From Chloroflexota bacterium (lineage in GTDB: Bacteria; Chloroflexota; UBA6077; CF-72), in contig JAFAPL010000461.1 in the NCBI GenBank assembly GCA_019247135.1, positions 1 to 9,405 on the forward strand: a DNA stretch of 9,405 nt, given 5' to 3'. The position numbers were made by a program, and so were the translations under genes. The notes under the pieces were generated by a model. That model saw only the letters and a list, made by a program, of their open reading frames with translations. It made no database searches and was not told the origin of the DNA. Below are positions 6,134 through 9,405 of the stretch, one piece after another (position 1 is the stretch's first letter; the number at the start of each line of letters is the position of its first letter).

Positions 6134-7855
6134 TCGCGGCGTTCCCAGGCGCGCGCTTTGCGCTTGGCAGCCTCGCGGTTGTAGGCGATGTACACCTCGA
6201 GGCTGCGCAGGGATTGGGTGTCCGCTGAAGCGCTTGAGCTCGACCTCGGTGTACCCCTGGGCCGCCCCTGCGCTGATGGCCGTGTGCCGCAGTCGGTGCA
6301 GGTCCCAGCCCGGCGTGTACTTCTTCCAGAGCGTGTCGGCTTGCCGGTACGACAGCCGCGCGTGACCATCCGCCGTCAGATCGGCGCGGCGCGGCGAACG
6401 CGCCTTGCGCGCCGTGATGAACAGTGGCCCCGTGGTTGGCTCGCCGCGCCGCTTGAGGTAGTCGTCCAGATAGCGTGAGACGCGGCGCGAGAAGAACATC
6501 TCGCGGGTGCGGGCACCCTTGCCGTGAATGCGGATGGCGCGCTCGGTCCAGTCGATGTCTTCGAGGTTGATCGCCAAGGCCTCCTGACAGCGCAGGCCCC
6601 CCGTCATAGATCAGCCAGAACAAGGCGCGATCGCGGACGGAGCGCCCGAATGCTGCGCGGCGTCGCCAGTGCACGCGCTGGATCGAAGCGGCGTGCAATC
6701 CAGCCCCATTTGTAGATCACGGAAGAACTGGCGTGTTGCCGCTACGTATGATTCTTTGGTTGACGCCGAAAGCGGCTCGCCCAGGCGTTTCGCCATCGGC
6801 ACTCGCCGCTGGCTGAAATCGCCGATGTGGAAACGGTCGACCGCGGCGACGAAAGCGGCGCACAATTCGCGGGTCCACTGCCGAGGTTCCTCTACGTGCG
6901 GGTACTGGACGGAGAGCCAGCGGCCCACCTTGGAACAGAATACCCCGTGCACTTCGTCGCACGGTCGGCGTCAACACCGAAGTCGCATGCCAACGGTCGA
7001 CCGACTCCTGCCACTTTGTGGCAACACCTTCTGGTGAGAGCGGTGTTCCGCACCAGTGTACTGTTGGGGGCTCGACCAAGCGCAGTTCGGCGAGCGCACG
7101 GTGCACGCCGAAAAGCTTGGAACGGTGAGCCGGCGGGACAGCGGGATCGCAGCGTAACTGGGCCAGCACAGGCAGGCTGAGATCACTGAGGCGCGGACTG
7201 CGGTTGGTCAGAAGCGCCTGGCACAGGATGCCCGGAAGTGCATCGTCAGTCCGTGCGGAGCGATACCCCCAGCCGCGGAGCACAGTCGTGATCCGACTCA
7301 CCGCCCCATCGATGCGCGGGGCTCCGAACACTCGTCGAGCCAGTGCGAGCCGATTGAACTTGCCGAGTAATTCAAACGCGGTGAAACCGCTCAGGATGTA
7401 GGCAAGCGCTACCAGGTAAGATCGCTCGCCTCCATCCGCCCAATGGGGATACTGGCGAAAGAAAGCTGCCTGATCGGCTCCGGCAACTGCAACCCAGCCC
7501 GAAGCATTCCAACTCCAGAAGGGGCTACCCGTCTCGGCGCAGGCGTGCAGCACCATCGCCACGGCGTAGTCAGCGGTCCGTCGATGGTGGGTGGTAGGCG
7601 GAATATGAAGGCTGAACAACGCATCGCGAAGAGGACGCACGAGTCGGTCCAGACGTCGCCATTCGGGCCGGTGGAGCGACGCCACCAACGCACGCCCCAG
7701 TCCAGCGCATCTAACGCGGCCTTTTCATCGGTGGTCAGAGTTTGCGGCACACGCTCGTATCCTGCGACGTCTACTGGCCACGCCCATTCGTCTTCTTCGA
7801 CCGGATCTGCCAATGGCGTCGACGTGGCAAGCCTCGATTTTGCGTGGCGGCTCAC
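6118..7855 (-). pseudogene. Large tyrosine recombinase (Tn554 TnpB-like position), disrupted by about six frameshifts
   Basis: Reading down the minus strand from GTG at 7855, one gene of about 580 codons can be followed across successive frames. It has an N-terminal region (EEDEWAWPVDVAGYERVPQT), a long middle part (SPFWSWNASGWVAVAGADQA, AYILSGFTAFELLGKFNRLA) and a core-binding domain (SASTKESYVAATRQFFRDLQ, then WGWIARRFDPARALATPRSI). The catalytic domain has GGLRCQEAL (first Arg), IHGKGARTR (Lys), LHRLRHTAISAG (His/Arg), FSGH and LEVYIAYNREAAKRKARAW (nucleophile Tyr, nine residues after the His). It ends at a TAG at 6118-6120. Frame changes occur near 7665, 6933, 6710, 6642, 6597-6602 (a run of six C on the plus strand) and 6217. 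All catalytic residues survive, but not in one frame. The gene overlaps the upstream recombinase by GTGA, implying former translational coupling. Confidence 0.8.
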
Positions 7856-8976
7856 GGCATCAACTCCGCATCTGGAACATCACGCCTGGTCAGCGTCTCG
7901 ACGCGCCAGGCGTGGATCTGGACCATGCCACGCTCGAGTTTGGTGGCCAGGTCGCGTCCAGCAAGGTGGATGTACTGCAGCGTGGTCGTGGGATTACGGT
8001 GGCCCGCAAACGTAGCAATCGTGTGCAACTCCCAGCCGGGCCGTGCGAGGTCCGTCAAGCAGAGGTGGCGGAGAGTGTGGGTGCTGAACCGGGGCACGTC
8101 CGCGTGCAGTGCGATGGCGCGCACCACTTTGGACCAGGTCCACAGCGTGATCGGCTGAGCGCGGTTCCGGTCGGAGACCGAAAGGAACAACGGTCCGCGT
8201 GCGCGGCTTAACTCTCGGCGCTCGCTCAGATAAGCCTGCAACAGCGCGCCCGTTGCCGCGGAGTAGGGAACCACTCGTTCGTTTCTGCCCTTTGTGCACT
8301 CGGCCCGCACTCGTAGCATTCGCTGCGACGGGTCCAAGTCGTCGGTACGAAGGCTGCACAGCTCCTCGCGGCGCAGCGCCGCGTCGTAGGCCAGGGCCAG
8401 CATGAGTCGATTGCGAACTGGCTCGTGCCGTGTCACCGCGAGCAACGTGTGCCACTGCGCATCTGATGGAATCCAGGGCAGCTTGCGATAACGCGGGATC
8501 AGCCCGCGGTCACGCGCTCCGCCAAAGCCCTTGCCAGGTGTGTAGCGACCACGTCCGACCGGATTATCGATTTGGACGCCTTCCTCGATCAGGTAGTCAT
8601 AGAAGAGCCGGACAGCGGTCACGCACTGCTGCATGGTGGCGTTGGCTAATCCGGCACCGGAGTCGAGGGTGCGCACCGCGGCACCGCGTCGACTGGGCCG
8701 AGTCGTGAGGTCCCGCACGTAGCTGGCGATGTGGGCCCGTGTGGCTTGATCGGGAGTAAAGGCCATCCGCTCGCTGAAGCCGAGGTAATCTTCCAGGGCA
8801 CGTCCGTAGGCGTCGATCGTCGTTTTGGCCAGACCCAGATCGGCCTGAATCTGCAGCCAGGTCCGAGCGGGTGGAGTCCCACCCACACGAGGAAAGCGGT
8901 CCCAGAGCACGGCAGCCACGCCTCGGAATGATTGTAGAACAGCTGTTCGTGAGACCGCCGTCGAGGCGGTGTGCAT
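7852..8976 (-). CDS. Tyrosine recombinase / site-specific integrase (XerC/D fold)
   Basis: This intact 374-residue enzyme cuts and rejoins DNA at specific sites through a 3'-phosphotyrosine intermediate. The SAM-like core-binding domain lies at about residues 35-150 (TWLQIQADLGLAKTTIDAYG, RALEDYLGF). The catalytic domain follows with Arg202 (AALRREEL), Lys229 (CTKGRNERVVPY), His300 and Arg303 (HTLRH), His326 (AGHRNPTTT) and the nucleophile Tyr335 (LQYIHL). The His326-Tyr335 spacing of nine is canonical. It ends in a TGA that overlaps the GTG of the larger recombinase. The ATG at 8976 has little ribosome binding signal. A GTG at 8919 (residue 20), just before the conserved AAVLWDRF segment, is a possible alternative start. 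It is the only recombinase in the window that should be active. Confidence 0.92.
   Translation of the reverse strand: MHTASTAVSRTAVLQSFRGVAAVLWDRFPRVGGTPPARTWLQIQADLGLAKTTIDAYGRALEDYLGFSERMAFTPDQATRAHIASYVRDLTTRPSRRGAAVRTLDSGAGLANATMQQCVTAVRLFYDYLIEEGVQIDNPVGRGRYTPGKGFGGARDRGLIPRYRKLPWIPSDAQWHTLLAVTRHEPVRNRLMLALAYDAALRREELCSLRTDDLDPSQRMLRVRAECTKGRNERVVPYSAATGALLQAYLSERRELSRARGPLFLSVSDRNRAQPITLWTWSKVVRAIALHADVPRFSTHTLRHLCLTDLARPGWELHTIATFAGHRNPTTTLQYIHLAGRDLATKLERGMVQIHAWRVETLTRRDVPDAELMP
8936..8949. promoter_or_regulatory. Perfect 12-bp palindrome resembling a Gram-positive LexA (SOS) box, next to a -10-like hexamer
   Basis: GAACAGCTGTTC at 8937-8948 is a perfect palindrome. With its flanks it differs by one base from the CGAAC-N4-GTTCG core of LexA boxes in many Gram-positive bacteria. 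On the minus strand it is followed directly by TACAAT (8936-8931), a good -10 match, 11 bases before an in-frame GTG at 8919. It is inside the recombinase frame if the ATG at 8976 is the true start. Regulation by LexA is inferred. Confidence 0.35.
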
Positions 8977-8979
8977 TCC

Positions 8980-8994
8980 ACGTAACAGATACGT
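8980..8994. repeat. Short inverted repeat at the recombinase/Tn3 junction, candidate recombination core
   Basis: ACGTA and TACGT flank the five-base spacer ACAGA. The repeat sits exactly between the recombinase start codon and the first recognisable Tn3 transposase codons. Tyrosine recombinases act on such short dyads around a central overlap region. No clear second copy is visible near 6043-6117, so this is only a candidate. Confidence 0.25.
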
Positions 8995-9405
8995 ACTTCG
9001 ATGATGAAGACGAGCGCCGGCATATCGGGCGGCACCTGACGCGCCATGAGGGCCGCCACAAAGTGGCTCGGCACGTCTTCCACGGCCGCAAAGGCGAGCT
9101 CCGCCAGCCCTATCGCGAGGGTATGGAGGACCAGCTCGGTGCCTTGGGCCTGGTGGTCAACGTGCGGGTGCTGTGGACGACGCTCTACATGGACCGCGAC
9201 CTGACCCAGCTGCGCGCCCAGGGCGCTACCGTCCATGACGAGGGCGTTGCGCGCCTCTCCCCCTTAGGCACCAACCATATCAACGTCCTGCGCCGCTACT
9301 CCTTTTCAGTGCCGGAGGCCGTCGCCCGCGGCGAGTTCCGACCGCTGCCTGATCCCGCCGAGCTCGACGAGGAAGACCTGCTCGTCACGTCGTCCGATGC
9401 GACCC
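8991..9405 (+). pseudogene. Tn3-family transposase (tnpA), C-terminal part, 5'-truncated
   Basis: The plus strand encodes the end of a Tn3-family transposase, the DDE enzyme that moves Tn3-type replicative transposons. Homology starts abruptly at about 8994 with YFDDEDERRHIGRHLTRHEG, which includes the likely catalytic Glu (codon 9048-9050). It continues with RHKVARHVFHGRKGELRQPY, REGMEDQLGALGLVVNVRVL, WTTLYMDRDLTQLRAQGA, VARLSPLGTNHINVLRRYSF and SVPEAVARGEFRPLPDPAEL. The frame is still open at the window end but is close to where such proteins stop. Everything upstream, including both catalytic Asp residues, is missing and replaced by the oppositely oriented recombinase gene. The fragment itself shows no frameshift, so it was probably cut recently compared with the relic at 2950-3255. 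Confidence 0.85.

Larger units (their letters stand above)
6118..8990 (-). mobile_element. Two-recombinase integration module, Tn554-like in gene order
   Basis: A 374-residue recombinase gene is followed, with a four-base overlap, by a larger one, and both are of the tyrosine type. This order and the size difference match tnpA-tnpB of Tn554-family site-specific transposons; RIT elements instead carry three recombinases. No third gene (tnpC-like) is present, because only 75 bp separate the second recombinase from the oxidoreductase. The upstream edge lies between the start of the first recombinase and about 8991, where Tn3 transposase coding sequence begins abruptly. The other edge is not defined. 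The link to Tn554 rests on organisation, not on a sequence comparison. Confidence 0.45.

Noticed and set aside
6118..7855. Programmed ribosomal frameshifting in the large recombinase
   Set aside because: About six shifts would be needed, in both directions and without slippery heptamers. Decay or error is simpler.
8646..9236. Minus-strand frame across the recombinase N-terminus and Tn3 relic
   Set aside because: It is out of frame with the recombinase and antisense to the transposase; it has no motif of its own.
1..9405. CRISPR array, tRNA, rRNA or replication origin
   Set aside because: I saw no regularly spaced repeats, cloverleaf or rRNA signatures, and no iteron or DnaA-box cluster on either strand.

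Overview
This high-GC window has frequent GTG starts, two start codons with a -10-like hexamer only six bases upstream, a STAND-type regulator with an N-terminal XRE domain, and Tn3-family transposase relics. This fits a high-GC Gram-positive-like lineage such as Actinomycetota or Chloroflexota. The sequence alone does not settle which, and no rRNA, tRNA or CRISPR array is visible.

Layout. (1) Positions 1-272, minus strand: the 5' part of a YraQ/ArsP-like (DUF318) permease with one apparent frameshift, running off the left edge. (2) 425-2902, plus: an intact 825-residue XRE / NB-ARC ATPase / TPR regulator. (3) About 2950-3930, minus: a graveyard holding a Tn3-family transposase fragment and then the C-terminal part of a LuxR-family regulator, both broken by indels. 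(4) 3762-6042: an intact divergent pair, a PadR-family repressor (minus) and a covalent-FAD oxidoreductase of the berberine-bridge-enzyme family (plus). They share a compact control region with a good sigma70-like promoter, a perfect 9-bp inverted repeat at its predicted transcription start, and a second perfect 9-bp inverted repeat in the leader. The PadR frame runs on through the 5' end of the LuxR relic. (5) 6118-8976, minus: two tyrosine recombinase genes in tandem. An intact 374-residue enzyme overlaps by GTGA a larger one (about 580 codons) that carries about six frameshifts. (6) 8991-9405, plus: the C-terminal part of another Tn3-family transposase, cut off where the recombinase module begins.

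How the parts fit together. The PadR/oxidoreductase pair looks like a self-contained regulated unit in which PadR probably represses both genes until a ligand appears. It lies in a recombination-prone island flanked by Tn3 transposase relics in opposite orientation. The recombinase pair resembles the tnpA-tnpB arrangement of Tn554-type elements and seems to have landed in a Tn3 transposase gene; its second gene is now decayed. The single-base indels fall in the permease, LuxR, Tn3 and large-recombinase genes, while the 825-, 475- and 374-codon genes have none. This favours real decay over random sequencing error.

I did not find a convincing wholly new system. The most informative features are the padR/oxidase control region, the padR read-through into the LuxR relic, and the nested mobile elements.
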